Notes: generated from the letters alone by a model not told the origin. A stretch of 47,674 bases of DNA from CBCPMX01 sp965120355 (GCA_965120355.1 CBCPMX010000045.1:1-47674), one strand, 5' to 3'; positions 7,806-16,040 are shown, counted from the stretch's first letter. Translations and numbers: made by a program.

Positions 7806-9224
7806 TCAGCATTGCCTCATGAGCCGCACATAGAATTTGACGGCGTTTTCCGAATTTTCCACGCGAATGCGTTCATTGTTGCCATGGACGCAGGATTTTT
7901 CCGCGCTGGTCACCCGCTTTGCAGAAAAGCGATAGACGTGGTCACAGAGCTCCCGCCAGTGGCGGGAATCCGTGGTTGCCACCATGAGATAGGGGGTGGG
8001 GACCACGTCGGGCCAGGTGGCGCGAATGGCCTGGACCACCGCGTCATAGCTGCCGTCCAGGACGCTGTCCTGGGGCGGATCCATGCCGTTGAGAACCCGA
8101 AGGTTGACGCTTTCATCGCTGATGACAGCCTTCATACGCTCCAGTGCCGCTTCCATGGTGTCGCCCCACAAAAGCCGAAGATTGGCCACGGCAGCGGCCC
8201 GCGTGGGAGCCACGTTGGGCGCGCTGCTGCCGGAAGCCATAGTGGGGAAAAAGGTGGTCTGGCCCATGGCCAGCAGCATCCCACCCTGCTTTTTCAGCCA
8301 TCGGAAGAACAGCGGCTGCAGCAGCCGCCGGTTGGCCAGCAGGACTCGCTGCCAGAAGGGACAGTAGCGGCCCATGGTGTCTACCATGGCATCCAGCGCC
8401 CCGTTTGCCCGCATGGGCCACGGATGTTCTTCCAGCCGTGTCACGGCCCGCGCGATGCGGTACAGCGGCGTGGGAGGCATAGGGGTGGAGGCATGGCCGC
8501 CGCTGGAGGATACGGAGAGTTCCACATTACAGGCGCCTTTCTCGCCCACGCCGATCATGGCGCAGGGAACCGGCGCGCCAGGGAAAAAGCCGTCCATGAT
8601 GTCGCCGCCCTCATCCAGCACCAACGCCGGATGCAGGCCGCGTTCGCGAAATACGTCGCGGATCAGGGCCGCCGTGGGTCCCATAGTTTCTTCCTCACCG
8701 GAAAAGGCCAGATAGATGTCGTGTTCCGGCACAAACCCTGTTTTCACCAGTTGCTCTGCCGCCTCCAATACAGCACAGAGCTGATTTTTCATGTCCAGCG
8801 TGCCACGGCCCCACAATACGCCGTCCTCCTGAATGCCGGCAAAGGGCGGCTGTTCCCAAGCTGTTTCGTCTGCCGGAACCACGTCATAGTGGGCTAGAAA
8901 AACACTGGGCGCTTCGGCGCATTTCCCGGCAATGCGGTACAGCAGCCCGGACGGGCCAATGCGCTCCGGGGGACATGCTTTGTGGAGCGCGGGATACAGG
9001 CGGAAAAGCAGCAGGCGGAATTCTTCAAATACCGGCTGCTCCAGCCCGTAGGCGGAAACCGTTGGCAGACAGACCATCTGCCGCAGATGGTCTACCACGG
9101 TATCCCGATCCACCTCCACTGCACCGGCTTCCGGCTGCGGCGCCTCCGGCGGGACGAAACGGGCGGCGCGGAACGGAAGGTACGCAAACAATACGGTGAG
9201 AGCCGCCAGAATAAACCAGGCCAT
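7806..9224 (-). CDS. Membrane-anchored M20 family metallopeptidase
   Basis: 472 aa. The start is the ATG at 9224, seven bases after GGAGG; an ATG two codons earlier lies too close to that site. An N-terminal hydrophobic helix (MAWFILAALTVLFAYL) suggests membrane anchoring. The dizinc carboxypeptidase core follows: FLAHYDVVP with the first histidine and the D-x catalytic pair, WGRGTLDMKN, and SGEEETMG with the catalytic glutamate pair. A dimerisation insert containing GGHASTP follows, and a C-terminal DSRHWREL segment carries the last histidine. It resembles the carboxypeptidase S / acyl-amino-acid hydrolase branch. It heads the peptidase-rlmA-GNAT operon, with a promoter at 9270-9298. Confidence 0.88.
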   Translation of the reverse strand: MAWFILAALTVLFAYLPFRAARFVPPEAPQPEAGAVEVDRDTVVDHLRQMVCLPTVSAYGLEQPVFEEFRLLLFRLYPALHKACPPERIGPSGLLYRIAGKCAEAPSVFLAHYDVVPADETAWEQPPFAGIQEDGVLWGRGTLDMKNQLCAVLEAAEQLVKTGFVPEHDIYLAFSGEEETMGPTAALIRDVFRERGLHPALVLDEGGDIMDGFFPGAPVPCAMIGVGEKGACNVELSVSSSGGHASTPMPPTPLYRIARAVTRLEEHPWPMRANGALDAMVDTMGRYCPFWQRVLLANRRLLQPLFFRWLKKQGGMLLAMGQTTFFPTMASGSSAPNVAPTRAAAVANLRLLWGDTMEAALERMKAVISDESVNLRVLNGMDPPQDSVLDGSYDAVVQAIRATWPDVVPTPYLMVATTDSRHWRELCDHVYRFSAKRVTSAEKSCVHGNNERIRVENSENAVKFYVRLMRQC

Positions 9225-9269
9225 GGACATTCCTCCGATCCGTGTTTTGGAATAGGAAATATAAATTTC

Positions 9270-9298
9270 ATTGTACAGCATTTTCCCAGGAGCGTCAA
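9270..9298 (-). promoter_or_regulatory. Sigma-A promoter for the M20 peptidase operon
   Basis: On the minus strand TTGACG (9298-9293), a 17-base spacer and TACAAT (9275-9270) lie 45 bases before the peptidase start codon. Confidence 0.7.
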
Positions 9299-9391
9299 TT
9301 CCGGAGTCCACGAATCCATGAGACACGTCTGACCGCCGTCAGGCGGTATCCTCTAGCCGCTTGCTGCCGGCAAGAATTCTCCTTCCCCCTC

Positions 9392-9420
9392 TTGTGAAAT
9401 CTTCGCAATCCGAGTATAAT
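9392..9420 (+). promoter_or_regulatory. Sigma-A promoter for the 9451 gene
   Basis: TTGTGA at 9392-9397, a 17-base spacer and a perfect TATAAT at 9415-9420. The ribosome binding site and ATG at 9451 follow within 31 bases. It diverges from the peptidase promoter. Confidence 0.7.
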
Positions 9421-9450
9421 AAGAAAAACGCAAATCGGGAGGAACGGTAT

Positions 9451-10038
9451 ATGGCAATTCTCAAGGATCTGCTGGTTCAGACGGATTTTTCCAAGGTCTG
9501 GGACGTCCTGCGCGCCGCAGATGATGAGGCGGACAACTATAAGCAGACGTATGAACAGCTCTACACGTTGCTCCGGGACGCGGAGCCGGCAGAAAACACC
9601 CAACATATGACCATTAAGCTGGAGGTGGCTGCCGACCCTTGGGTGATTCTGGGCGATGATGACGACGAGGACAATGGCGGGGAGGAGTACCTTCAGGTTG
9701 CCGGCTATGTCCCGGGAGATGACGAGGCTTACGCCATCGGCGTCAAGGAACCGGCGCAGATTGCCGGGCTGGACGTCCACCCCGACACGCTGGCGCAGTA
9801 CGATCCGGCCACGATCCTGGCCTACTGCATTACGGAGATCACTTATAACTGCACCACCACCGAGAGCTTGTGGAGTCCGAAAATGGACACCTATGCCGGC
9901 GGCCTGTATGCCGCCCAGTCCTGTTCGGAGAACGACCTGAATGGCGTTTCCATTGACGCGCTGCGACGGGAGCTGGGGGTCCTGTCGGACGAACCGGAGC
10001 AGGAGGACTATAAGGAAAAGTACGGATTTCTATTTTAA
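9451..10038 (+). CDS. Acidic cytosolic protein of unknown function
   Basis: 195 aa, starting at the ATG at 9451 after GGGAGGAAC. It has no signal peptide or membrane segment. The start MAILKDLLVQTDFSKVWDVL looks like an amphipathic helical segment. A strongly acidic loop (GDDDDEDNGGEE, about residues 69-80) and a beta-rich C-terminal half follow. It ends with a charged tail (EQEDYKEKYGFLF). The LLxxxDFxxVW-type opening is shared by small uncharacterised Firmicute proteins, possibly the DUF6557 group, but I cannot confirm that. It is followed after 22 bases by another small gene, probably on the same message. Confidence 0.7.
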   Translation: MAILKDLLVQTDFSKVWDVLRAADDEADNYKQTYEQLYTLLRDAEPAENTQHMTIKLEVAADPWVILGDDDDEDNGGEEYLQVAGYVPGDDEAYAIGVKEPAQIAGLDVHPDTLAQYDPATILAYCITEITYNCTTTESLWSPKMDTYAGGLYAAQSCSENDLNGVSIDALRRELGVLSDEPEQEDYKEKYGFLF

Positions 10039-10060
10039 AGGGATTGGAGAGGAGCACGCT

Positions 10061-10375
10061 ATGGCCCAGCTGGAACAGGAATTTACCCAGGCGCTTCTGG
10101 CGCAGTTGCAGCAGGCGGAAACCGTGACAGGCACGGCGGAACCGCGGCTGGCCCAACAGGCGCAGAGTCTGGGCGGGCCTGCCGCTGTGCGGGCCATGCT
10201 GGCCCGTGGACAGCAAACGCGGCAGTTTGCACTGCTGAAAGGGGCGGGAAGGCTGGATTTGTCGCCGGAGGCGCTGGTGGTGCAGGGGCGGTTTGGCGCA
10301 CTGTTCACTGATGAAGAGGTCGATGCCTGTTTGCAGATTCTGCTGGATGCGGGCATGTATGATTTGCACCATTGA
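10061..10375 (+). CDS. Small hypothetical protein
   Basis: 104 aa. The ATG at 10061 follows GAGAGGAG with normal spacing, 22 bases after the preceding gene. The first two thirds are glutamine- and alanine-rich and predicted helical (LEQEFTQALLAQLQQAETV). The C-terminal part, beginning near SPEALVVQGRFGALFTDEEV, looks like a helix-rich domain in which the acidic DEEVDAC helix is prominent. No family is recognised. The good ribosome binding site and codon use like the neighbours support a real gene. Confidence 0.6.
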   Translation: MAQLEQEFTQALLAQLQQAETVTGTAEPRLAQQAQSLGGPAAVRAMLARGQQTRQFALLKGAGRLDLSPEALVVQGRFGALFTDEEVDACLQILLDAGMYDLHH

Positions 10376-10568
10376 CAGCCGGCCTGTGGAAAGGGGAGGG
10401 ACTGCCGCAAACAGCGGTGGTACCGGCAGAAGGCGCCGGGCCGGTATGTTTTCCCACGCAGATCCGCTCCTTCGGCCTGGCGGCGCCGCTTCCTTGACGA
10501 GCCGGCAGGGTTTATCGCTGGGAGAAATTTTAAAAAGCGCCCGTTTGGGACAGAATGCATAATTTTAT
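10376..10568 (+). other. Intergenic tail between convergent genes
   Basis: This 193-base stretch is GC-rich with no supported gene. It carries the sequence GGTGGTACCG near 10416-10425, which resembles the T-box core, but no gene on this strand follows it (see rejected items). Confidence 0.4.
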
Positions 10569-10598
10569 GGGGTGTTGCAATGCGTTTTGCAACACCCC
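10569..10598. terminator. Bidirectional terminator, transketolase operon
   Basis: A perfect 12-pair stem GGGGTGTTGCAA / TTGCAACACCCC with a six-base loop. It lies directly after the end of the transketolase C-terminal gene on the minus strand and after the two small genes on the plus strand. A CTTTTA run follows on the plus strand and ATAAAATT on the minus strand. Confidence 0.8.
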
Positions 10599-10605
10599 AG
10601 TTCTT

Positions 10606-11559
10606 TTAAGAGAGTCCGTTCTTTACAAAGTCTTTGGCTACGTCCACGATATGCGATGCACACAGGCCAAACTGTTTGAGCAACGCGGCGGCAGGGCCGG
10701 AATGGCCAAACTCGTCGTTGACGCCGATGCGGCGGATCGGAGTGGGACATTTCTCCGACAGCAGCCCACAGACGGCTTCGCCCAGTCCGCCGATGATATT
10801 GTGCTCTTCACAGGTGATGATTTTCCCGCACTTCCGGGCGGCCTGGAGGACCAGTTCCTCATCCAGAGGCTTGATGGTAGCCAGGTTGATGATTTGGGCG
10901 GAGATGCCGGATTCGGCCAGGGCTTTGCCAGCTTCGAGGGCTTCTGCCACCAGCAGGCCGTTGGCCAGAATGGCCACGTCTGTGCCATCCCGCAGCACTT
11001 CGCCTTTGCCGATCTGGAAGGTGTAGGTTGCTTCGTCGTGAATCACTGGCACGGCCGCACGGCCGAAGCGCATATAGACAGGCCCCACATATTCATAGGC
11101 GGCCTTGACCATGGCCCGGGCCTCTACGTCGTCCGAAGGAGACATGACCACCATGCCGGGAATTGCGCGCATCAGGGCGAAATCTTCACAGCACTGATGG
11201 GAGGCGCCATCCTCGCCCACAGAGATGCCGCCGTGGGTGGCGCCAATTTTTACGTTTAGATGTGGGTAGCCGATGGAGTTGCGCACCTGCTCAAAGGCGC
11301 GTCCGGCGGCAAACATGGCAAAGCTGGAGGCAAAGGGCACCAGACCCATGGTGGACGCGCCGGCAGCGACGGCGATCATATTGCCTTCGGCAATGCCGCA
11401 GTCAAAGTGGCGGTCCGGAAACGCCTTTTGAAAGGTGGCGGTTTTGGTGGCGCCGGCCAGGTCGGCGTCAAAGACGATCAGGTCGTCATGGAGCGCGCCC
11501 AGTTCCTTCAGGGCGTTGCCGTAGCTGTCACGGGTTGCAATTTTTTTCACATCTGCCAT
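10606..11559 (-). CDS. Transketolase, C-terminal subunit
   Basis: 317 aa. It carries the pyrimidine-binding and C-terminal domains of a transketolase split into two polypeptides, an arrangement common in Clostridia. With the preceding N-terminal subunit it should move two-carbon units between pentose-phosphate sugars. Visible signatures are the pyrimidine-domain segment FDCGIAEGNMIAVAAGAST with the glutamate that activates thiamine diphosphate, and the ATHGGISVGEDGASHQ loop. The C-terminal domain NLATIKPLDEELV follows. The start codon lies one base after the stop of the N-terminal subunit. A strong terminator follows at 10569. Confidence 0.95.
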   Translation of the reverse strand: MADVKKIATRDSYGNALKELGALHDDLIVFDADLAGATKTATFQKAFPDRHFDCGIAEGNMIAVAAGASTMGLVPFASSFAMFAAGRAFEQVRNSIGYPHLNVKIGATHGGISVGEDGASHQCCEDFALMRAIPGMVVMSPSDDVEARAMVKAAYEYVGPVYMRFGRAAVPVIHDEATYTFQIGKGEVLRDGTDVAILANGLLVAEALEAGKALAESGISAQIINLATIKPLDEELVLQAARKCGKIITCEEHNIIGGLGEAVCGLLSEKCPTPIRRIGVNDEFGHSGPAAALLKQFGLCASHIVDVAKDFVKNGLS

Positions 11560-11560
11560 C

Positions 11561-12406
11561 TCACATCACCTCAATTTCTGCCAGTTTGGCACGCAGTTCG
11601 GCCATGGCCGTGGCGTACTCTTCGTCATTGGGGGCCTTGCCATGCCAGCCTGCCTGGTTCTCCATGTAGGAGACGCCTTTGCCCTTGGTGGTCTTCATGA
11701 CAATGGCAAAGGGAACGCCTTTGGTTTGCCTGGCTTCCTGGAAGGCGGCTTCTAGCTGATCGAAGTCGTGACCGTCGATTTCCCGTACAGCGAAGCCGAA
11801 AGCCTGCAGCTTGTCCACAATGGGATAGGGGCTCATGACGTCGTCAATCTTGCCGTCGATCTGCAGCCCGTTGTTGTCAATAATGGCGCAGAAATTGTCC
11901 AGCTTGTAGTGGTGGGCAAACATGAATGCCTCCCAGGGCTGCCCTTCCTGAATTTCGCCGTCGCCCAGCAGAGTGTAGACGCGGCAGGATTTGCCCTGAT
12001 ACTTGGCGGCCAGCGCCATGCCTGCGGCGGCAGAGACGCCCTGTCCCAAAGAGCCGGTGGACATGTCTACGCCGGGCGTCTCGTTCATATTGGGATGGCC
12101 CTGAAGATGGCTGCCAATCTGCCGCAGGGTTTTCAAATCTTCTTCCGGGAAGAAGCCCCGCAGCGCCAGTGCCGCGTACAGGCCGGGAGCGGTGTGGCCC
12201 TTGGAGAGCACGAAACGGTCCCGGTCTGCCCATTTGGGGTTGGCAGGGTCGACGTTCAGCTCTTTAAAATAGAGGTAGGTGAACAGCTCGGCAGCGGACA
12301 GGCTGCCGCCGGGATGGCCGGCCTTGGCGGCATGGGTGCTTTCGATGATGCCCATGCGGACCTTGCAGGCGTTGACCATCAATTGCTTTTTTTCTTCAGC
12401 GGTCAT
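11561..12406 (-). CDS. Transketolase, N-terminal (thiamine-diphosphate) subunit
   Basis: 281 aa. This half binds the diphosphate of the cofactor. It contains HTKAxHPGGSLS-like SAAELF (here HAAKAGHPGGSLSAAELF), KGHTAPGLYAAL, and the GDGEIQEGQPWEA...IDNN magnesium and thiamine-diphosphate motif. The ATG at 12406 follows AAGGAG by seven bases; a TTG two codons earlier is less likely. It overlaps the galM stop by four bases (ATGA) and is immediately followed by the C-terminal subunit. The three genes form an operon linking galactose and glucose anomer turnover with the non-oxidative pentose phosphate pathway. Confidence 0.95.
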   Translation of the reverse strand: MTAEEKKQLMVNACKVRMGIIESTHAAKAGHPGGSLSAAELFTYLYFKELNVDPANPKWADRDRFVLSKGHTAPGLYAALALRGFFPEEDLKTLRQIGSHLQGHPNMNETPGVDMSTGSLGQGVSAAAGMALAAKYQGKSCRVYTLLGDGEIQEGQPWEAFMFAHHYKLDNFCAIIDNNGLQIDGKIDDVMSPYPIVDKLQAFGFAVREIDGHDFDQLEAAFQEARQTKGVPFAIVMKTTKGKGVSYMENQAGWHGKAPNDEEYATAMAELRAKLAEIEVM

Positions 12407-13494
12407 AAGCAAACTCCTTCTTTTTGTGTGGGTGGGAAGAATGATGTATCCAAACCGAACCGGTAGACGGTGGTCTGGCGGTAAACCGCGTCTTTGGGGA
12501 GCACGGCGCTGGGAAAACTGGGGTGATGGGGAGAATCGGGGAAATACTGTGTTTCCAGGCAGAAGCCCCAGCGGCGGGCGTTGGGGGAACCGGCCTTGCC
12601 GGGAACCACGCCGTCGAGATAATTGCCGGAATAAAACTGGATGCCCGGCAGCGTCGTCAGCACCTCCATAGAAATGCCGGTTTCCGGCGAAACCGCTTTG
12701 GCAGCCAGATGCAGGCCGGCGCCCGCGTCATCCAGGACCCAGTTGTGGTCATAGCCGCCGGCCAGGGTCAGCTGTGCGAAGGGGTCGTCCCAATGTGCGC
12801 CGATGGGCTGCAGAGCGCGCAAATCCATGGGCGTGCCTTCCACCGGTGCAAGTTCGCCGGTGGGAATGGAACCGGCGTCTGTGGGCGTGTAGGCCGAGGC
12901 GAAAATCTGAATTTGCTGATTCGCAATCGGGCCGCTGTCATAGCCGGAAAGATTGAAATAGGCGTGGTTGGTCAGGTTGCACAGGGTATCCGCATCCGAT
13001 TGGGCCTCATAGTCTATGGTTAGGCCGCTGTGCTCCAGCCGGTAGGTCACCCGGACGGAGAGGTTGCCGGGATAGCCCTCCTGACCATCGGGACTGTTGA
13101 GACAGAGGGTCACGGTATTTTCCGCTCCATGGACAATCTCCCACACCTGTTTGTCAAAGCCCACGCTGCCGCCGTGGAGATGGTTGATGCCATTGTCGTT
13201 GGTCTGGATGGGATACTCCCTTCCCTGCAAAGGGAAGCTGCCGCCTTTGATGCGATTGGCGTAGCGGCCGATCAGTGCGCCTATGTACTTGTCCTGCGCC
13301 AGATACTCTTCCAGCGTTTCGTAGCCAAGAACCACGTCCACAGCCTGCCCGGCCTGATCCGGGACCGTCAGGGACCGGATTGCGCCGCCATAGGTGAGAA
13401 TTTCACAGGACATCTGCCCATTGCGGAGTGTGATGCACCGGACCGGGGTGCCGTCGGGCATGGTACCGAAGGGGGTGCTTGTTATATGTTCCAT
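12403..13494 (-). CDS. galM: Aldose 1-epimerase (mutarotase)
   Basis: 363 aa, normal length. It interconverts the alpha and beta anomers of aldoses such as galactose. Signatures include YGGAIRSLTVPD, the IGRYANRIKGG segment with the conserved N-R substrate contact, NNGINHLHGG with the first histidine, and NHAYFNLSG with the second catalytic histidine. The end segment FCLETQYFPDSPH carries the catalytic glutamate. The ATG at 13494 follows AAAGGAG. It heads the operon galM-transketolase N-transketolase C behind a promoter at 13658-13686. Confidence 0.95.
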   Translation of the reverse strand: MEHITSTPFGTMPDGTPVRCITLRNGQMSCEILTYGGAIRSLTVPDQAGQAVDVVLGYETLEEYLAQDKYIGALIGRYANRIKGGSFPLQGREYPIQTNDNGINHLHGGSVGFDKQVWEIVHGAENTVTLCLNSPDGQEGYPGNLSVRVTYRLEHSGLTIDYEAQSDADTLCNLTNHAYFNLSGYDSGPIANQQIQIFASAYTPTDAGSIPTGELAPVEGTPMDLRALQPIGAHWDDPFAQLTLAGGYDHNWVLDDAGAGLHLAAKAVSPETGISMEVLTTLPGIQFYSGNYLDGVVPGKAGSPNARRWGFCLETQYFPDSPHHPSFPSAVLPKDAVYRQTTVYRFGLDTSFFPPTQKEGVCL

Positions 13495-13657
13495 TTGGTT
13501 GCGCTCCTTTGGGCCGGACGGCCCGGTGATAGTTGCCGTGGCAACGGGACTTCTGTACAAGCCGCCGGCCGTGGGCAGAGGTTGAGACAACATGTCAGAT
13601 GAAACCTGAGATCTGCCCTGCAGTGCCTGCCGGTTTATTCAGAACTTCCCTGCAAAT
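13495..13657 (-). promoter_or_regulatory. 5' leader of the galM operon
   Basis: A leader of about 157 bases separates the predicted transcription start from galM. It has small hairpins GTTGCC/GGCAAC and GGGCCG/CGGCCC, the latter just before the AAAGGAG ribosome binding site. These could influence translation. I recognise no aptamer. Confidence 0.35.
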
Positions 13658-13686
13658 ATTGTACATCAGCAGCCTGCCGCCGTCAA
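13658..13686 (-). promoter_or_regulatory. Sigma-A promoter for the galM operon
   Basis: On the minus strand TTGACG (13686-13681), a 17-base spacer and TACAAT (13663-13658). This layout matches the peptidase promoter at 9270-9298. Confidence 0.7.
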
Positions 13687-13754
13687 CCTTTGTGCCGGAG
13701 TCCAAGCGGGATTTCTCTTTTGTTCTGATCGAAACTGGCCGCGCGGAGCAGAGA

Positions 13755-13789
13755 CATCGGGAGCCGGTTTCACTGACGGACTCCCGATG
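13755..13789 (-). terminator. Hairpin terminator after the HD protein
   Basis: Stem CATCGGGAG / CTCCCGATG (nine pairs), extended inward by CCG/CGG after a one-base bulge. It lies nine bases beyond the stop codon of the HD-domain gene on the minus strand. The following T-run is weak. Confidence 0.55.
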
Positions 13790-13797
13790 GAATGATT

Positions 13798-14382
13798 TTA
13801 TGAAATTGCGCGGACCTCCTTCGCCACCTCCGCTTCGGTGGCGCGCATGGCTTGAAGCGTTTTGTCCAGCAGTTCGTCCAGCGGCCAGCCAAGGCGCTGG
13901 GCGCCGGCGGCGATGACCTCGCGGGAGCAGCCGGCGGCAAAGCTGGTGGACTTGTATTTCTTTTTCAGAGACTTCAGTTCCATGTCCTGGACGCTTTTGC
14001 TGGGACGCATGAGCGCCGCCGCGCCAATGAGGCCGGTGAGCTCGTCCACGGCAAAGAGGACATTTTCCATTTCGTGCTCGGGCGCAATGTCTGAACACAG
14101 GCCGTAGCCGTGACTGCATACGGCGTGAATCAGTTCTTCACTGCCGCCGCCGTTTCGCAGCAGTTCTGGCGCTTTCTGGCAGTGCTGCTCCGGATACGGC
14201 TCAAAGTCGATGTCGTGGAGCAGCCCGACGATTTTCCACTGTTCCACGTCGCCGTAGCCCAGCGTCTCGGCAAACCAGCCCATGACTGCCTCTACGGTCA
14301 GGGCGTGCTGGAGATGAAACGGCTCCTGATTATATTGCCGCAGCAGATCCCAGGCCTGCTGGCGTGTCAGATTTGTCTGCAT
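13798..14382 (-). CDS. HD domain phosphohydrolase-like protein
   Basis: 194 aa. The HD superfamily core is visible: an early histidine (HLQHALTVEAV), then the metal-binding pair in WKIVGLLHDIDFEPYPEQH, a later histidine in AVCSHGY and an aspartate in FAVDELTGLI. Together these match the H...HD...D pattern of metal-dependent phosphohydrolases. Members of this HDIG-like group act on nucleotides or other phosphoesters; the substrate here is unknown. The start is the ATG at 14382, eight bases after GGAGGG; a TTG five codons upstream is part of the ribosome binding site. It is monocistronic, with its own promoter and terminator. Confidence 0.85.
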   Translation of the reverse strand: MQTNLTRQQAWDLLRQYNQEPFHLQHALTVEAVMGWFAETLGYGDVEQWKIVGLLHDIDFEPYPEQHCQKAPELLRNGGGSEELIHAVCSHGYGLCSDIAPEHEMENVLFAVDELTGLIGAAALMRPSKSVQDMELKSLKKKYKSTSFAAGCSREVIAAGAQRLGWPLDELLDKTLQAMRATEAEVAKEVRAIS

Positions 14383-14411
14383 GATACATCCCTCCAAATG
14401 ATGTTTGTATC

Positions 14412-14440
14412 ATCATACCTGCCGCAGGCGCCGTTGTCAA
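14412..14440 (-). promoter_or_regulatory. Consensus sigma-A promoter for the HD gene
   Basis: On the minus strand a perfect TTGACA (14440-14435), a 17-base spacer and TATGAT (14417-14412), 30 bases before the start codon. Confidence 0.8.
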
Positions 14441-14515
14441 GGCAGAGGCGAAACCGGCGAAAGCGGTGAAAAAGATGCGGATGCGAGGCGGTCTGCAGCG
14501 GCTTGCGGGCGCTGC

Positions 14516-14544
14516 TTGCGTGGAGGTGGAAACTGTGGTAGGAT
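14516..14544 (+). promoter_or_regulatory. Putative sigma-A promoter for the DUF2500 gene
   Basis: TTGCGT at 14516-14521, a 17-base spacer and TAGGAT at 14539-14544, 25 bases before the ATG at 14569. Confidence 0.5.
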
Positions 14545-14568
14545 AGCTGATGCAAGGAGGCAAGAGAG

Positions 14569-14946
14569 ATGGGATTTGGATTTTATGTGGACAATATTCT
14601 GTTTTCTGTTGTACCGATACTGGTGACAGTGGGGTTTGCAGCCGTATTTGTGCTGGCGTTGGCGACATGCATTCGCGGCGTGGAAAGGTGGAGCAAAAAT
14701 AACCGTTCCCCGCGCTTGACGGTGGCGGCCAAAGTGGTGGATAAGCGAACTGAGGTTACGCATCACCATCACGATACCCATATGCATGTCAGCACCAGCT
14801 GCTGTGTGACCTTTGAGGTGGAGAGCGGCGACCGGATGGAGTTGCTGGTTCCCGACCGGGAGCTTGGATATCTGGTGGTGGGCGATCAGGGCAGGCTGAC
14901 GTTCCAGGGAACGCGGTATTTGCAGTTTGAACGGACATTGGGATAG
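14569..14946 (+). CDS. DUF2500 family membrane protein with histidine-rich loop
   Basis: 125 aa. One N-terminal transmembrane helix (about residues 8-35) is followed by a soluble domain matching the DUF2500/YhhM pattern: AAKVVDKRTEV, then CVTFEVESGDRMEL, then GDQGRLTFQGTRYLQFER. Between the first two is a histidine-rich segment, THHHHDTHMH, that could bind a transition metal, followed by a CC pair. The ATG follows GGAGG. The function of the family is not established. It is monocistronic, between an HD gene and a convergent unknown gene. Confidence 0.85.
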   Translation: MGFGFYVDNILFSVVPILVTVGFAAVFVLALATCIRGVERWSKNNRSPRLTVAAKVVDKRTEVTHHHHDTHMHVSTSCCVTFEVESGDRMELLVPDRELGYLVVGDQGRLTFQGTRYLQFERTLG

Positions 14947-15140
14947 AAAGGCTCTGAAAGATGGGAAGCGATTCTTTCCGGCTGTGCGCGGATCTGTTGC
15001 GGATCACGGATTCAGCGCGGACAGTGGGAAATCCACAAGGGAGCCCGCTGCCTTTGAAACTTCAGCCTTTGCACGAAATTCGTTCGCGCACAGGCGTTGC
15101 TGATTGTAAGTGCGGTTCCCTCGATCACACGCCGAAAAGC
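14947..15140. other. Intergenic, nothing recognised
   Basis: Between the DUF2500 gene and the terminator of the convergent gene I see no supported coding or RNA feature. Confidence 0.4.
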
Positions 15141-15176
15141 GCGCGGTGGCGCCGGCAATGCCCGGTGCCGCCGCGC
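15141..15176 (-). terminator. Terminator of the 15182-15955 gene
   Basis: A 15-pair GC-rich stem with two G-U pairs (15141-15155 with 15162-15176). On the minus strand it is followed by GCTTTTCGG, and it starts just after the stop codon. Confidence 0.65.
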
Positions 15177-15181
15177 AGCGC

Positions 15182-15955
15182 CTAGAGCAGAAGCTGTTCC
15201 AGGTCCGACAGAATGTCCGCAGTCTCCGGGTACAGCAGCACGGCGGTGTCAATCCCCATGGACTGTGCCAGAACCAGCTTGTGGTGGAGACTGTTGGCGG
15301 TATCAAATAGGACGAAATGGGCTTGTGGTCCCTCCTGATAGGTGAAATAGTGGCAGCCAAGCTCGGAGGAGAAGAAGCTGATCCCCGGATGTGCTGCCTG
15401 CAGGCCGTCCAACTCTGCTTTTGTCAAGGCCGTTCCTTCTCCGGAAGGGCAGGGGAGGGTGAAATCCATCATGAGCCGCCGCAGTTCCAGCCAGACGCGC
15501 CCCGGCCAGGTCTGGACAGCGCTGCCCAGCCGCTCGGTGATGGATCCGCCGGAGATCGCGCTGGACACCAGAATTTTAGCATTGTCCGGCATATGGGGGC
15601 CATAGGACTCCGGCACCGCCAGAGGCAGCCCCATGCGCGTCAAAGCGGGCAGCAGGGTGAGAAGTACGGTCAGCCGGTCTTTTGTTGGGGCATGTTCAAA
15701 GTCGGCGATGACACCGGCGTAGGCACGGCGGCTGCATTCCTGCAATAGCTGGCGAACCAGCAGATTGACGTCGCCCTGCTTGGGAACGGTCTGGTCTCGA
15801 AGGACCAGTAGACCGCGGCGTGTGGACAGTGGCAGCCGGTCCGTTTGCAGCCGGTACTGTGTATGGCCGAGCCCATAGGCCATATGCGCCTTGGGAAAGG
15901 CGGAATTGACGCCCTCATCCTCCGCGGAAACGGCCAAATAAACGTGGGTGCGCAT
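15182..15955 (-). CDS. Uncharacterised protein, possibly a glycosidase-like barrel
   Basis: 257 aa. The ATG at 15955 follows AGGAGG by seven bases. There is no signal peptide. Alternating strand and helix segments suggest an alpha/beta barrel: GLLVLRDQTVP, AYAGVIADFEHAPTKDR, ILVSSAISGGSI, VWLELRRLMMDF, GISFFSSELGCHYFTY and HFVLFDTANSL. The order G-V-I-A-D-F-E recalls the strand 4 DxxDxE region of GH18-like folds found in clostridial sporulation proteins, but the full catalytic motif is not present. I treat the fold as a guess and the function as unknown. It is transcribed divergently from yqeG. Confidence 0.6.
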   Translation of the reverse strand: MRTHVYLAVSAEDEGVNSAFPKAHMAYGLGHTQYRLQTDRLPLSTRRGLLVLRDQTVPKQGDVNLLVRQLLQECSRRAYAGVIADFEHAPTKDRLTVLLTLLPALTRMGLPLAVPESYGPHMPDNAKILVSSAISGGSITERLGSAVQTWPGRVWLELRRLMMDFTLPCPSGEGTALTKAELDGLQAAHPGISFFSSELGCHYFTYQEGPQAHFVLFDTANSLHHKLVLAQSMGIDTAVLLYPETADILSDLEQLLL

Positions 15956-15983
15956 AGACAACCCTCCTGATTTGTGCTATAAT
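15955..15983 (+). promoter_or_regulatory. Sigma-A promoter for the yqeG operon
   Basis: TAGACA at 15955-15960, a 17-base spacer and a perfect TATAAT at 15978-15983. It overlaps the start of the divergent gene, so the two promoters may interfere with each other. Confidence 0.6.
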
Positions 15984-15988
15984 ACGCA

Positions 15989-16004
15989 ATTGTACGGGTA
16001 CAAT
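15989..16004. promoter_or_regulatory. Palindromic operator candidate
   Basis: The sequence ATTGTACGGGTACAAT is a perfect seven-base inverted repeat with a two-base centre. It sits at about the transcription start of the yqeG promoter, inside the divergent intergenic region. This is a typical place for a repressor site; no regulator is identified. Confidence 0.4.
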
Positions 16005-16040
16005 CGGGTACCATCAATTTATGAAACCAGAGGGACGAAT

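Noticed and set aside
10405..10445. GGTGGTACCG, similar to the T-box core
   Set aside because: No specifier stem and no plus-strand gene follows; the next gene is convergent. Probably coincidence.
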